Assembly (NCBI GenBank): GCA_026874595.1
Contig: CM049313.1
Coordinates: 54,088,659-54,152,658 of the forward strand
Source of the DNA: Sipunculus nudus
Lineage: Eukaryota > Annelida > Sipuncula > Golfingiida > Sipunculidae
Length of the DNA stretch: 64,000 nucleotides
Direction of reading: 5' to 3'
The translations under genes were made by a program, and so were the position numbers. Under the pieces are notes generated by a model, which did no database searches, was not told where the DNA came from, and saw only the letters and a program-made list of their open reading frames with translations. Positions within the stretch are counted from its first letter, which is position 1; each line of letters starts with the position of its first letter. Below are positions 38,401-46,740 of the stretch, piece by piece.

Positions 38401-40223
38401 ATTATTCATGTATATTAGCTTAAGTTCATCAAGACCCATTATCAAACCAAATATGATGACAATCCAACCAGCCTTTCCTGAGGAACCTGGAAATTTGTGT
38501 GTATTTTTCATAACTTCTGGGATGCTCAAACATACCCTAAAACTCTGAGAATATAGGTCACAGTGACCCAATTTCAGGTTTTGAGGGGAGAACTTTTGAG
38601 GAACTCTCAGGATGCCAAGTGAGAAGATTCTTGGTCGAATGGTTATGATTTGTGCCCTACTTTGGTATCAAATTTTCAAATATTCTGGGTTGTGCTTATA
38701 AGCCCCACTGCTCATAGAATAAGGGTATCGGAGACCTGATTTGATGTTTCCAAGGAAACTTCTCACTGAATTTTAAGTTAGGAGATTCTAGGTCCAATGG
38801 TTATAATTTGTGTCCTGCTTTGGTATTAAATTTTCAATTATGCTAAGGGTGCTTATAAGCCCCATAGCTCAGAGAATATGGTTAACAGAGACCTAATTTC
38901 AGGTTTCCAAGGATATTTTTCAATGACCTCTCTGTTCTGTTAACAGATGACCGCATCTTTGAAGGTCTCAAAAATAGAGAGAAAATGCATAAAAATTGGA
39001 AAAAATCAAGGTGGCGCCACCAGTCTGCAAGAACTGATGAAACATGCGATAATGAATATGCATGCAAGAATCATGGCAATCAATGCACAATTGGTTCAGA
39101 TACAAGAGCTTTTGTTTCAAATGTTAAGTTTTTCTTGGGGGTCTACTGAGCCCAATAGCTCAGAGTATATGGGTAACAGAGACCTAATTTCAGGTTTTCA
39201 CAGAGATATTTTATTGACCTCCCAGTATGTCAAGAGAGAAGATTCTAGGTCCAGTGGTTACCATTTGTGCCCTGTAAACAGATGACTGCATATTTTAAGG
39301 TCTCAAAAATAGAGAGAAAAAAAATCATTAAAAAATAAAAAAAATACAGGTGGCACCACCAGTCAGCAGGAACTGATGAAACACTCCATGATGAATATGC
39401 ATGCAAAGAATCATGGCAATCAATGAACTATTAGTTGAGATACTAGAGCTTTTGTATCAAATTTTCCATTATTCAGGGGGGTACTTCAGAGCCCCATAGC
39501 TCGAATAATATGGGTAACAGAGACAATATTCCAGGTTTCCTAGGAGACTTTTAATGGACCTCCTAGCATATCAAGAGAGAAGATTCTAGGTCCAGTTGTT
39601 ATGATTTGTGCCCTGTTAACAGATGACCGCATCAGAAACTGATGAAACACTCCATGATCAATATCTATGCAAAAAATCATGGTGATCAATGCATTAGTTG
39701 TTCAGATACTTGAGCTTTTGTATCAAATTTTCCATTATTCTGGGGGGTACTTCGGAGCCCCATAGCACAAAGGATAACAATGACCTAATTCGAGGTTTTC
39801 AAGGAGAATTCTCATGGACCTCCCTGGATGTCAAGTGAGAAGATTCCAGGTCCAGCGGTTACGATTTGTGCCCTGTTAATGGACAGACGGCCGGACGGCC
39901 AGACGAACGAAGGACAAAGGGTGATCACTTTAGCTCAGCTGACTTACAGTCAGCTGAGCTAAAAAGTCTTTATGGATAACATACTTTTTGTACTATTTCA
40001 GGTGGACATTGACATCTATCCCATATCTTTTAATGTATTGCCACATAGAGAAGGTGCATTTCCTTGTAAATTTAAGAATGTGACTAATACACATAAAAAG
40101 ACAACTTTTATATCCTCTAACTGAAATATATTGTATACATTTTGTCTTTGTAGTTTCATGGATGAAATATCGCAAGGTGCCCAAGGCCTCAGTCATTCAA
40201 ACAAAAGGTCAACCCGCTGGTGA
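14392..40223 (+). CDS. VPS45: VPS45, Sec1/Munc18-family vesicle-fusion regulator (14 coding exons)
   Basis: Joined exons 14392-14484, 17112-17307, 18063-18142, 27679-27747, 28863-29000, 29782-29892, 30796-30930, 31356-31466, 32460-32627, 33301-33459, 35030-35137, 35550-35671, 36297-36428 and 40154-40223 give an open frame of 563 residues, close to the roughly 570 of vertebrate VPS45. All introns are GT-AG. Recognisable blocks run through the whole protein: [20 protein letters not shown] near the start, [45 protein letters not shown] and [12 protein letters not shown] near the end. The family is a peripheral endosome/TGN protein that binds the syntaxin Tlg2/STX16 and controls SNARE assembly; this role is from family knowledge. 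The start is fixed by the conserved [10 protein letters not shown]. No break or lost exon is seen. Introns are rich in repeats, and intron 3 is 9.5 kb. Confidence 0.97.
14693..14995 (-). mobile_element. Degenerate tRNA-derived SINE-like sequence
   Basis: On the minus strand it begins CGGCTCACTTAGTAGCG (A-box-like) and then has TAGGTTCGATTCCC (good B box). A non-tRNA body of about 200 bp follows and ends in a run of A (T10 on the plus strand near 14693). It lies in VPS45 intron 1. The acceptor stem does not pair, so it is not a functional tRNA. Confidence 0.5.
14996..15706. other. VPS45 intron 1, GC-richer unexplained stretch
   Basis: This part of intron 1 has higher GC, two CCAAT-type boxes (ATTGG near 15392, CCAATCAG near 15542), a GTGATTGGTCACGGC partial palindrome, and a short open ATGGCGGCAGTGACAGG at about 15596 that stops after a dozen codons. 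It could be an alternative or antisense promoter, but no transcript can be built from it. Confidence 0.3.
15707..15915 (+). repeat. Dispersed direct repeat, copy 2
   Basis: Second copy of the 13338-13550 repeat, in VPS45 intron 1 and in the same orientation, about 80% similar by eye. Unequal recombination between the copies would remove exon 1. Confidence 0.75.
16211..16363. repeat. Short inverted-repeat element with perfect 24-bp arms
   Basis: Arms 16211-16234 and 16340-16363 are exact inverse complements (CCAAAAAAAGGTATGGTTCT plus four bases). The outer flanks both read TTATG nearby, though not in perfect register. Small MITE-like or hairpin element of 153 bp in VPS45 intron 1; class unknown. 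Confidence 0.75.
16669..16680 (+). repeat. Poly-G tract (12 G)
   Basis: Run of 12 G in VPS45 intron 1. Confidence 0.85.
17112..17307 (+). CDS. VPS45: VPS45 coding exon 2 (residues 32-96)
   Basis: Follows TTTTTTAG and encodes [20 protein letters not shown] through PKYGLYYI. The donor is ATAT/GTAAAT, leaving one base of a split Tyr codon. Confidence 0.95.
17748..18098 (+). repeat. 71-bp tandem duplication of the VPS45 exon 3 acceptor
   Basis: The exon start ATTTCAGTAA recurs at 17779, 17850, 17921, 17992 and 18063, exactly 71 bp apart. Each copy contains GTACTGATCT, the polypyrimidine/acceptor GTGTTTCATTCAG and the first 35 nt of exon 3, ending GATGTGAAG. Upstream copies then continue CTACCTGTACTGATC instead of GTGCTTGCTG. 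The first copy differs slightly (AATG for AACG, CTTGTAGATG for CTGATGTATG), so it is the oldest. The middle copies are essentially identical, implying recent expansion. Confidence 0.95.
18063..18142 (+). CDS. VPS45: VPS45 coding exon 3 (residues 97-123)
   Basis: Last of five tandem copies of TTTCATTCAG/ATTTCAG. Only this copy continues into the full exon ([20 protein letters not shown] and on to VREVQ), before the donor CAG/GTCAGT. The other four copies stop being exon-like after GATGTGAAG. Confidence 0.93.
19477..19501 (+). repeat. (GCC)n trinucleotide tract in HINE-1
   Basis: About eight GCC units just inside the 5' hairpin. The inverted HINE-1 copy has the matching (GGC)n near 45998-46015, so the tract belongs to the element. 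Confidence 0.85.
19671..20940 (+). repeat. 280-bp higher-order tandem repeat (HINE-1 core)
   Basis: CTCGGGAACC or its variant recurs at 19671, 19951, 20231, 20511 and about 20790. Each 280-bp unit is itself a diverged dimer: two half-units, each starting with GGTGGCGCCACC, share CATATCTC, then a GAA-TTGACC-like block, then AGCTTT. Palindrome positions 19752, 19901, 20032 and 20181 give alternating 149/131 spacing. The four short ORFs repeating MAPPTFTF are read-throughs of the repeat and not genes. Confidence 0.92.
22640..22940 (+). repeat. Short reiterations in O (CACTCAGTGCAGCCAG and TGATCACCTCATGGG)
   Basis: CAAGAGTTCA-CTCAGTGCAGCCAGG-type phrases recur about five times. Between them is a block of four or five CATGTGATCACCTCATGGGTG-like units (22698-22780). 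Mirrored in the inverted O copy at 46310-46740, so they are ancestral to the family. Confidence 0.75.
23388..24599 (+). mobile_element. HINE-3, Helitron-like non-autonomous element, plus copy
   Basis: The 5' end is TTTTAGCTCAGCTGACTG, then an imperfect inverse AGTCAACTG (hairpin). The 3' end is the 12-bp palindrome GACCCATGGGTC, then C and CTAG (24596-24599), before TTG. The inverted O copy carries the uninterrupted site GCTACAATCATTTCTGTG near 44200, confirming an insertion. The body has CCGTCCGTTAGCAGGGCACA, a (GTCT)n stretch at 23880-23915, and diverged units with GGTCAAAGGTCAAG. No coding capacity. Confidence 0.78.
26378..27210 (+). repeat. 144-bp tandem satellite, about 6 units
   Basis: The phrase starting TACTGCAGCTTTCCCAAATT recurs at 26401, 26546, 26690, about 26836, about 26976 and about 27120 (period 140-146). 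Units also share GGGATGATTGGTACCT, CTCCAGACCTAT and CAAATATGGCC. It is in VPS45 intron 3. The ORFs across it are incidental. Confidence 0.9.
27268..27466 (+). mobile_element. Short HINE-3-like element
   Basis: Begins TTTTTAGCTCAGCTGATC with the inverse GATCATGAGCTA (hairpin), then TGGTCCTTTGTCCATCATC. It ends near a decayed CCATGATCCATTGGTC and CTGTTG before TTT. About 200 bp with no tandem core. It abuts the 144-bp array and may have carried or captured it. Confidence 0.5.
27679..27747 (+). CDS. VPS45: VPS45 coding exon 4 (residues 124-146)
   Basis: After TGATTTCAG; encodes [19 protein letters not shown] and then TACQ; donor CAG/GTACAA. It comes after the 9.5-kb intron 3. Confidence 0.95.
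27809..28351 (+). mobile_element. TA-target MITE (Tc1/mariner-like), copy 1
   Basis: 543 bp, ends TAGTCCCCTTCACCAC and GAGATGAAACAGACTA (imperfect inverted repeats of about 34 bp, including GTCCACCTG), flanked by TA on both sides. About 80% similar to 55604-56121 by eye. It has no transposase ORF. It lies in VPS45 intron 4, upstream of exon 5. Confidence 0.8.
28863..29000 (+). CDS. VPS45: VPS45 coding exon 5 (residues 147-192)
   Basis: After GTTTTAG; encodes [20 protein letters not shown] through ARRLADNVR; donor AGG/GTAAGG. Confidence 0.95.
29057..29245 (+). repeat. 27-bp minisatellite, about 7 units
   Basis: Unit AGATCTACTCAGTTACTCATG plus six bases, with scattered substitutions; it decays toward 29245. 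It creates the repetitive ORF starting at 29077, which is not a gene. In VPS45 intron 5. Confidence 0.9.
29782..29892 (+). CDS. VPS45: VPS45 coding exon 6 (residues 193-229)
   Basis: After GTCGCAG; encodes [20 protein letters not shown] through PVTPLLNQ, a strongly conserved Sec1-family strand/loop segment; donor CAG/GTCAGT. Confidence 0.96.
30262..30277 (+). repeat. Poly-C tract (16 C)
   Basis: Homopolymer in VPS45 intron 6. Confidence 0.9.
30796..30930 (+). CDS. VPS45: VPS45 coding exon 7 (residues 230-274)
   Basis: After ATTATAG; encodes [17 protein letters not shown] through HDDFYAR; donor AGG/GTAAGC. Confidence 0.96.
31356..31466 (+). CDS. VPS45: VPS45 coding exon 8 (residues 275-311)
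   Basis: After TTTATAG; encodes [20 protein letters not shown] and on to ESIADMK; donor AAG/GTAAGG. A competing AG 17 bp upstream (TTTACAG) would shift the frame. Confidence 0.95.
32460..32627 (+). CDS. VPS45: VPS45 coding exon 9 (residues 312-367)
   Basis: After CTTTTCAG; encodes [20 protein letters not shown] through HSQSLQ; donor CAG/GTAGGA. Confidence 0.95.
33301..33459 (+). CDS. VPS45: VPS45 coding exon 10 (residues 368-420)
   Basis: After GTTTGTAG; encodes [20 protein letters not shown] and on to VSDKLRK; donor AAG/GTCAGA. Confidence 0.95.
34176..34821. mobile_element. TTA-target MITE with subterminal GCGTAGTCCGTA repeats (PIF/Harbinger-like)
   Basis: Terminal inverted repeats of about 30 bp, starting AGGTGCTTTTCCATAAGTGC on the left and the inverse of AGGTGGTTTTCCATAAGTGC on the right, flanked by TTA at 34173-34175 and 34822-34824. 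Inside each end are several imperfect copies of GCGTAGTCCGTAT, facing each other. A 3-bp TTA/TAA target duplication is typical of PIF/Harbinger, hence the class call. It is in VPS45 intron 10 with no ORF. Confidence 0.75.
35030..35137 (+). CDS. VPS45: VPS45 coding exon 11 (residues 421-456)
   Basis: After TTTTGTAG; encodes [20 protein letters not shown] and on to KKFLKGLK; donor AAG/GTGAGT. Confidence 0.95.
35550..35671 (+). CDS. VPS45: VPS45 coding exon 12 (residues 457-497)
   Basis: After CTTTCAG; encodes [20 protein letters not shown] through TSQLKD plus two bases of a split Arg codon; donor AG/GTACGC. Confidence 0.95.
36297..36428 (+). CDS. VPS45: VPS45 coding exon 13 (residues 497-541)
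   Basis: After CCTACAG; encodes [20 protein letters not shown] through GGTHIHNMK, leaving two bases of a split Ser codon; donor AG/GTGAGT. Confidence 0.95.
36859..37610 (+). repeat. Rearranged direct duplications in VPS45 intron 13
   Basis: Block A (CTCTGCATATACCTGTTCAT and following) occurs at 36868-36925 and 37057-37110. Block B (AATGAATCATAAAACATATC through TGGATCAGTTTGT) occurs at 36925-37035 and 37490-37600. The order A-B-A-...-B shows a segmental tandem duplication followed by deletion. No coding content. Confidence 0.8.
38309..39966 (-). mobile_element. HINE-3, minus-strand copy with about 300-bp tandem core
   Basis: The minus-strand 5' end at 39966 has perfect hairpin arms TTTAGCTCAGCTGACT and the inverse (39930-39963, loop TAC). 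The 3' end at 38309 reads GACCCATGGGTCA then CTTG before TTT. The core has four or five units marked by GCCCCATAGCTCAGAG (about 38859, 39150, 39490, 39758), each with a GATTCTAGGTCCAG phrase; one contains GGTGGCGCCACC (39010-39021) and one GGTGGCACCACC. It lies in VPS45 intron 13. Confidence 0.75.
40154..40223 (+). CDS. VPS45: VPS45 terminal coding exon 14 (residues 541-563)
   Basis: A 70-nt exon 3.7 kb downstream of exon 13, after TTGTCTTTGTAG. It completes the split codon to Ser and encodes [12 protein letters not shown], then a short Ser/Arg-rich tail (HSNKRSTRW) and TGA. The SF-hydrophobic start, the phase match and the total length all match the family's C-terminal end. Confidence 0.88.
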
Positions 40224-42570
40224 AAAAAATTTAAAATACTCCTTACAACAAGTTACAGAATGCACTGTGTCTATTATCCCCACACCTGAATATTATACAG
40301 ATTTAAATGTCTAGATTTATCCTATGTACAGTGGAGGAGAAGCTGTAAATAGCATGAAGAGACAAGAAGGGTTACATAGTGTACTATAAATAGAGTGAAT
40401 TTACCTAGTCAGAAAACTCACATTTGTACAGTTATATGTATAATGATACACACATACACACACAACAGCATGCATGTCCTGATGTGGCTTACTCCTGTTA
40501 CTGACTACCATTAATGCCATATGTTGAGTACCCATTAGTGCATTATTTTACAATTAACCAAGAGTGTGTTTACAGACTGCTGTGCAAGTTTAAACATAAG
40601 TTCATTGGTAAGTCAAAGAAATGTCATTTGATATTTGAACTGGTCTTTGATTAAGTTCAGTCACCTGTTTAAAAGGTAAAAAAGGTGGGGGGTTTTAGTC
40701 TGGTATAACCAATTATGTCAGTTTCATCTGACTTTACTCTTTGCCTTCTTTGTCTTTCGAACTTGTTCATTCATGTAGTTTTTTTCAGCTCTGTTGGGAG
40801 CATACAACCCAAGCACCCATATCAGGCCCTAGAAGTTTTATTCTTCCTACATTTGCCTTCCTCCAATGACAAGTACCCATTCACCCCTGGGTCAAGAGAG
40901 CTCACCCTTGTGGTAAAGACTTTGCCTAGGAATCTTAGCACAGACAGCAGTCAGATCGTGACGTGAACCCACAACCTTGCAGTCACAAGTCCAGCCTTCT
41001 TAACCATTATGCCACCTACTCCACAACATGACATTGTTTAGTATGCCCTTTCAGTAGGTAAGCCAGAAAATGGGTATTACACACTACCAACATTTAATAA
41101 GCCACATAAGGAATTACAAATGCACACACACAGCTTCACACACAGGTGTTTGAATGCTATTCATGATATATGGCATTAGAATATTACTCATAATCCAAAA
41201 ATATAATGTTAGTATTATATTTTGTTTATATTTAGTTGTAAATTGTGACCGAAAAAAACAATGATAGATTTTTTTACAATCCAATGTTTGAAAAGGTTGA
41301 CATGTAAGCAACAGAGGAGATATGCATCTTATGTGTCAAGGATTAAATCCATGTCATAACTGGGTCTGACTTGGTTTATTGATCAATTATTTGTACAGAA
41401 GCAGATTTGTCCTCAGAATAACCTGAGGGAACTGTAAAATTAGTAAATTATACATATGATAAGACAGACTGCTTATGTGAGGTACGTCTGTATACATGAA
41501 AGGGAAAGATACAGAGAGTAGGCTGATAATAATATTTGGTATTAGAACAGTCATTATGACTTAAACCTATTGGTAGTAAGTGTACAGTATCCCATTTATG
41601 TTAAGCTGGATACAGTTATGTGAAGAAAGTTTGGAAGTGTTAATGGTGTGAATGCGAAAGTATATAATTACAGACTTTCAATGTAAACGTTAGTCGGGAT
41701 AAGACAGGCAAACAAGAGCTCCCTCTGTATCCAAGAGTATATAAAAATAACTGTATCCCAGAGTATCTCCCCTCAGACAGAGGTCACGAGACTGATATAT
41801 GGGCAAGTAATTTGCCACAGTAGTGTATACAAGTACATGTATTTATAATACTGGCTTGTCTGTTACACAACTGCATACAGCATTTCCCCCTATATCTGAA
41901 AACATTTTTCGACACCATGACATTATTCAGTATATAGATAGTTTACTTTTAAGGAACAAATGATATATTGAAATCATCAAGTAGTCATTATTCAGAATAA
42001 CTTACCTATTATGTAGTCAAAGGAAAGAATTATTTAACAAAAGAATGAAAGCCAGAGAGAGAGAGAATATGAAGATCATGTTGTCCATTCCATGACTTCT
42101 TCCACCAGTGTTTTTCTGTTAGTTTTTTTTTGTAAATCACATAAGCCCATATAATGGCTTCAAAATAGAAAAAGGAAAGTGTGCAATTATTTCTTTATTA
42201 AAATAATACCCTAATAATGATTTTTCTAAAATGATAATAACTGAAAGTTTCAAATATGAGGACCAAGCCCATACAGGGCAAGAGCTAGACTTATATCAAA
42301 ATTATAACATAAGCATGTTTATGTAGCCCATAGGTTAAGCATTAATATAATTAAGAATATCAGACCTTTCAAATATTTGAAATATAGGAAAAAAGAATTT
42401 CCAATTATTTAATCCCCCTTAGATCCTCATAAAAATGTAAAGACTTTGTCTGCATATGAAGAAATATATGGTTATAGTTTGTGCAGGTCACCTCATGCTG
42501 AGACTATTAGTGGGGAACCCTGGTAAAACATGAATAAAACTGAATATTATGAAACCTTAATCCTTTGAAT
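40224..42570 (+). other. VPS45 3' flank / probable 3' UTR
   Basis: No further coding exon is seen after the TGA. The region has a SINE (40780-41022), a short (CA)n near 40450 and a (GA)n near 42056. If the poly(A) signal at 43731 is the one used, all of this is 3' UTR; an earlier AATAAA lies near 42534. Confidence 0.4.
40780..41022 (-). mobile_element. Degraded tRNA-derived SINE
   Basis: The minus strand starts GGAGTAGGTGGCATAATGGTT (A-box-like TGGCATAATGG), has a decayed B box GTGGGTTCACGTC, then CCTAGGCAAAG and GAATGGGTAC phrases corresponding to CTTAGGCAAGG and GAAATGGGTACC of the SINE at 1671-1970. Same family, more diverged. Confidence 0.65.
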
Positions 42571-43450
42571 CAGACCTAGGGTCAATTCTGAATTGAATTG
42601 GAATTGAAGGGAAAACTGAATGAATTTGAATTGAATTGAAAAAAAAGCTAAAATGAAATGAATTGGAATTGAATTGAAGTTTACAGGCTCCTCTAAACTG
42701 ATCAGAATTGATGAACAAATGTTCCACATTTTTCTAAGTGTCGCTCATTGGAAGTACTTCAAAGTCAGTGTGAAGATTGACCATGCAGTATTTGGTTAAA
42801 ATCAAACAAAAATGCCCTTTTATGGATGACACAAAGAACATGATAACAGCTTCAATGCTTCTTATTTACTGTTCCTGAATTGTTTATATCAACAAATTTG
42901 ACACACCAGAGATGGGATAATAATATGTGATATGTAGTAATAGAATTTTTCAGATTTTAAAGTCATAGTAATAGAATTTTTAATCGATAGAAAAAGGAGC
43001 TGTAATAGTAAAGATAATAGAATAAAAGTTATATGTATTACTTTCTATTACTTCACATTTCCTGCTGTGCCATAAAGCATGTGGCAAGTCAAACCTGTCT
43101 GACTGCTAAGACTTACCACATGAAATGGCAAAACTTGTAATTAATGATATTTCATTTAGCTTTGGAGTGAATTCAACCAGTTCTAAACAAAACTGTAAGT
43201 TGCGTACAAGTGCAAAAGTAAAAGAACTCCCGTGTTAACACTTGTTACATATTAATGAAATTAATTCAAATGAATCCAACTTTTTGAATTGTGAATTGAA
43301 TTTGAATTAAATAAAAAAAATTTTAATTGAATTGGAATTGATAATTTTTCTCCAGCACATTGAATTGAATTGCATGGAATTGAAGTTTCATGAAAGTTCT
43401 TGAACTGGAATTGAATTTGAATTGACAAATTTGAATTGACCCCAAGTCTG
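42571..43450. mobile_element. hAT-type MITE, copy 1 (intact)
   Basis: 880 bp with ends CAGACCTAGGGTCAATTC (42571-42588) and the inverse of CAGACTTGGGGTCAATTC (43433-43450), flanked by an exact 8-bp duplication CTTTGAAT at 42563-42570 and 43451-43458. A CAG...CTG terminus plus an 8-bp duplication is diagnostic of the hAT superfamily. Both ends are rich in GAATTG reiterations. There is no transposase, so it is non-autonomous. It lies in the probable VPS45 3' UTR. Confidence 0.88.
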
Positions 43451-43730
43451 CTTTGAATATAAAGTGGACCGCAGTATTCATACTATGCTGAATACTTTTG
43501 TCAGCAGAATTCACCATATTATCATTCCAAACTCCATAAACCATAACAGTGGTTTGGTGATACTACTATTTGGTATTATTGTTTCAGTGTAAAATTGACA
43601 GACTAACATAAATGTGAGGGACTGTGAGGGCTCCACCAGCCATTACAGCCAGTAACTTGTAATGTGATGTTATGCATTTGTATGTATAATGTTTTACTTG
43701 TATGTAAAATTTATGTTATTGTAATATATA

Positions 43731-43736
43731 AATAAA
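43731..43736 (+). promoter_or_regulatory. Candidate poly(A) signal for VPS45
   Basis: AATAAA followed within about 25-40 nt by the GT-rich TGTGTTGCTTCTGTTT, a good cleavage context, just before the next repeat block. Implies a 3' UTR of about 3.5 kb; assignment is by position only. Confidence 0.35.
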
Positions 43737-44329
43737 ATAAGCTGTGGAACAAAATGTGTTGCTTCTGTTTATCATTATCCATTGGCTGTTAAAACCATAA
43801 TTTTGAAATCAGCAGCATTATTTTAATAATTACAACATTATCTTGTTTAACTTAAGAATCTGGCCTCCAGCAGGCACAAATTGCTTTTCCATTATTATTG
43901 TCCAGCACTTTATGTGAACAGAGGAACAGTGGAAACATCATTAAAACTGGGGTCAAATCTGAATTTAATTGGAATTTAATTGGAATCGAACTGAAAATTG
44001 AATGAATTCGAATTGAATTTAAACAAGGCCTACAGTCCTAATGCGATCCTGTGCATTGGAAAATACACCAGGTATAATGCTTCGATGCTGGACCATTACT
44101 TTTCTTGTATATGAACAATGTAAGTACTAAACATTTTGAATAAGAAACAATTACACAAACATCACTGCTGAAATTCTGGCATGGGTGCACACAACACAGA
44201 AATGATTGTAGCTGGCACCACAAGTCTTGTATACAACTAAGCTATCAGAGATATATACATATGCCCAATTTCAGAATGATATATCAAACCCCTCCTCAGA
44301 AATAAGCAGGGACACACACTGTGCAAAAA

Positions 44330-46033
44330 CTAGAATACGGGTAGTCGACAAGCGACTACGTGTATCCGCCAAAATCAGAGAAGGACGGGTGAAGTGAGGC
44401 ATGGATTGAGTGGCAAGGGGATATAGTTACATGTGTTAAATATTAGAATGGATCTCGGCCACATAAACATGATTGTAGGTGGCGCCACCTGTTATTTGAA
44501 CAAGAAACTATCTAAGATATATACACATGCAAAATTTCATGTGGAAAAGCAGAGATATGAGTGATTTTATCCCACAGCAGACAAACAGATGGACGCTGTG
44601 CAAAAATGGCTGCAGGTGGCGCCACCATTTTTGTTCATGTTATAAAGCTATCCAAGGGCTACATTTGTGTAAATTTTTTTTCCTGATTGGTCAAAAGGTT
44701 CCTGAGATATATGGGTTTATGTGTGGAGCGTTAACATGAATGTAGGTGGCGCCACCTGTCATAAAATCAAGAAAGCTATCTAGGATGTATATGCATGCCG
44801 ATTTTTAGGTGAATTAGTCAAACCACTGCAGAGATATGAGTGATTTAAACCCCAGGCAGATTAACAAATGGACACTGTGCAAACATGGTTGCAGGTGGCG
44901 CCACCTTTTGTTGTGTATGTTATAAAGCTATCCCAGGGCTACATTTGTGTAAAAAAATTTTCCGGATCGGTCAAACGGTTCCTGAGATATATGGGTTTAT
45001 GTGTGGAGCGTTAACGTGAATGTAGGTGGCGCCACCTGTCATAAAATCAAGAAAGCTATCTAGGATGTATATGCATGCCGATTTTTAGGTGAATTAGTCA
45101 AACCACTGCAGAGATATGAGTGATTTTAACCCCAGGCAGATGAACAAATGGACACTGTGCAAACATGGTTGCAGGTGGCGCCACCTTTTGTTGTGTATGT
45201 TATAAAGCTATCCCAGGGCTACATTTGTGTAAAAAAATTTTCCGGATCGGTCAAACTGTTCCCGAGATATATGGGTTTATGTGTGGAGCGTTAACATGAA
45301 TGTAGGTGGCGCCACCTGTCATAAAATCGAGAAAGCTATCTAGGATGTATATGCATGCCGAATTTAAGGTGAATTAGTCAAACCACTGCAGAGATATGAG
45401 TGATTTTAACCCCAGGCAGATGAACAGATGGACACTGTGCAAACACGGTTGCAGGTGGCGCCACCTTTTGTTGTGTATGTTATAAAGCTATCTCAGGGCT
45501 ACATTTGTGTAAAAAAATTTTCCGGATCGGTCAAACGGTTCCCGAGATATATGGGTTTATGTGTGGAGCGTTAACGTGAATGTAGGTGGCGCCACCTGTC
45601 ATAAAATCGAGAAAGCTATCTAGGATGTATATGCATGCCAAATTTTAGGTGAATTAGTCAAACCACTGCAGAGATATGAGTGATTTTAACCCCAGGCAGA
45701 TGAACAGATGGACACTGTGCAAACATGGTTGCAGGTGGCGCCACCTTTTGTTGTGTATGTTATAAAGCTATCCCAGGGCTACATTTGTGTAAAAATTTTT
45801 TCCGGATCGGTCAAACGGTTCCCGAGATATGTGGGTTTATATGTGGAAACAGACGCACAAACGGACGCTGGGCAGAGACGAAAGGTCAGAGGTCAAGGTC
45901 ACTTGGTTAGGCACCAGTTCACATGCGACCCGATAATTTGTGTAAGTTTCGGAAAAATCTGTCCAGTAGTCTCAGAGGAGTTCTCCGGAAACGAACGCGG
46001 CGGCGGCGGCGGCGGAACCCGGTCAAAAACATA
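44330..46033 (-). mobile_element. HINE-1, minus-strand copy
   Basis: The 3' end at 44330-44333 (CTAG on either strand) follows the same GTAGTCG CTTGT CGACTAC hairpin and lies next to TTTTTGCACAG. The 5' side shows (GGC)n and ATACTATGTTTTTGACC but has lost the left arm of the 5' hairpin. The plus O copy has the uninterrupted site ACAATAATTTTTTGCACAG near 23250. Target context AATAATT is the same as for the other copy. Confidence 0.8.
44478..45860 (-). repeat. 280-bp higher-order tandem repeat (minus HINE-1 core)
   Basis: CCCGAGATAT or CCTGAGATAT recurs at 44701, 44981, 45261, 45541 and 45821, exactly 280 bp apart. Palindromes at 44745, 44894, 45025, 45174, 45305, 45454, 45585 and 45734 alternate 149/131 bp, the same phasing as the other copy. 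Units are over 95% alike by eye, more homogeneous than the first (44478-44744), consistent with recent homogenisation. Confidence 0.93.
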
Positions 46034-46309
46034 GTATAAACAATTATAAAATGTAGCACCACCAGTCTTGTATATGACAAAGCTATTCGATATGTATAAA
46101 TATGCCAAATTTCAGGCTGATATATCAAATTCCTCTGTAGAAATAAGCAGGCACATACACTGTGCAAAAGTCATTGTAGGAGGCGACACCTGTCTTGTGA
46201 ACGAGAAAGCCATCAAAGACACACAGACAGGTCACAATATCAGGCCAATACATCAAACTTACCCTGAGTCTGATGCATGGGGCCTGACCAGGCTTAGGTA
46301 AGAAAGGCA

Positions 46310-46740
46310 GTTGCCCTGAGAGAACTGTGACAAAATGCTAGCATTGAGTGAACTCTTGACCTGCACCTGGCTAGACTGAGTGAACTTTTGACCTGTACAT
46401 GGCTGCACTGAGTGAAATCTTGATCTTTTGCCTAATCTGATACAGTTGGCAGTCTGCCAAAGCTTTAAATAGATCCAGACGGACTTTTGGCCTGTTGCCA
46501 AATCTGAAATAGTAGCCACACCATTGCACAAGCTCACAGATTGGCTCCACATGCAGCCCTGAGGGGCATGACACACATGAGGTGACCACATGATACTCAT
46601 GAGGTGATCACATGCTACCCATGAGGTGATCACATGCTACCCATGAGGTGTTCACATGTCCCCCATGAGGTGATCACATGCCTTGTGCTTGGCTGCACTG
46701 ATTGAACTCTTGACCTATATCCGGATTCACTGAATGAACT
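46310..46740 (-). repeat. Short reiterations in the inverted O copy
   Basis: Mirror of 22640-22940: CATGAGGTGATCACATG recurs about five times, flanked by GGCTGCACTGAGTGAA phrases. The ORFs here are incidental. Confidence 0.7.

Noticed and set aside
46259-46633. 124-codon minus-strand ORF
   Set aside because: It lies wholly within the reiterated part of the inverted O copy, and its counterpart near 22640-22940 is not open in the same way.
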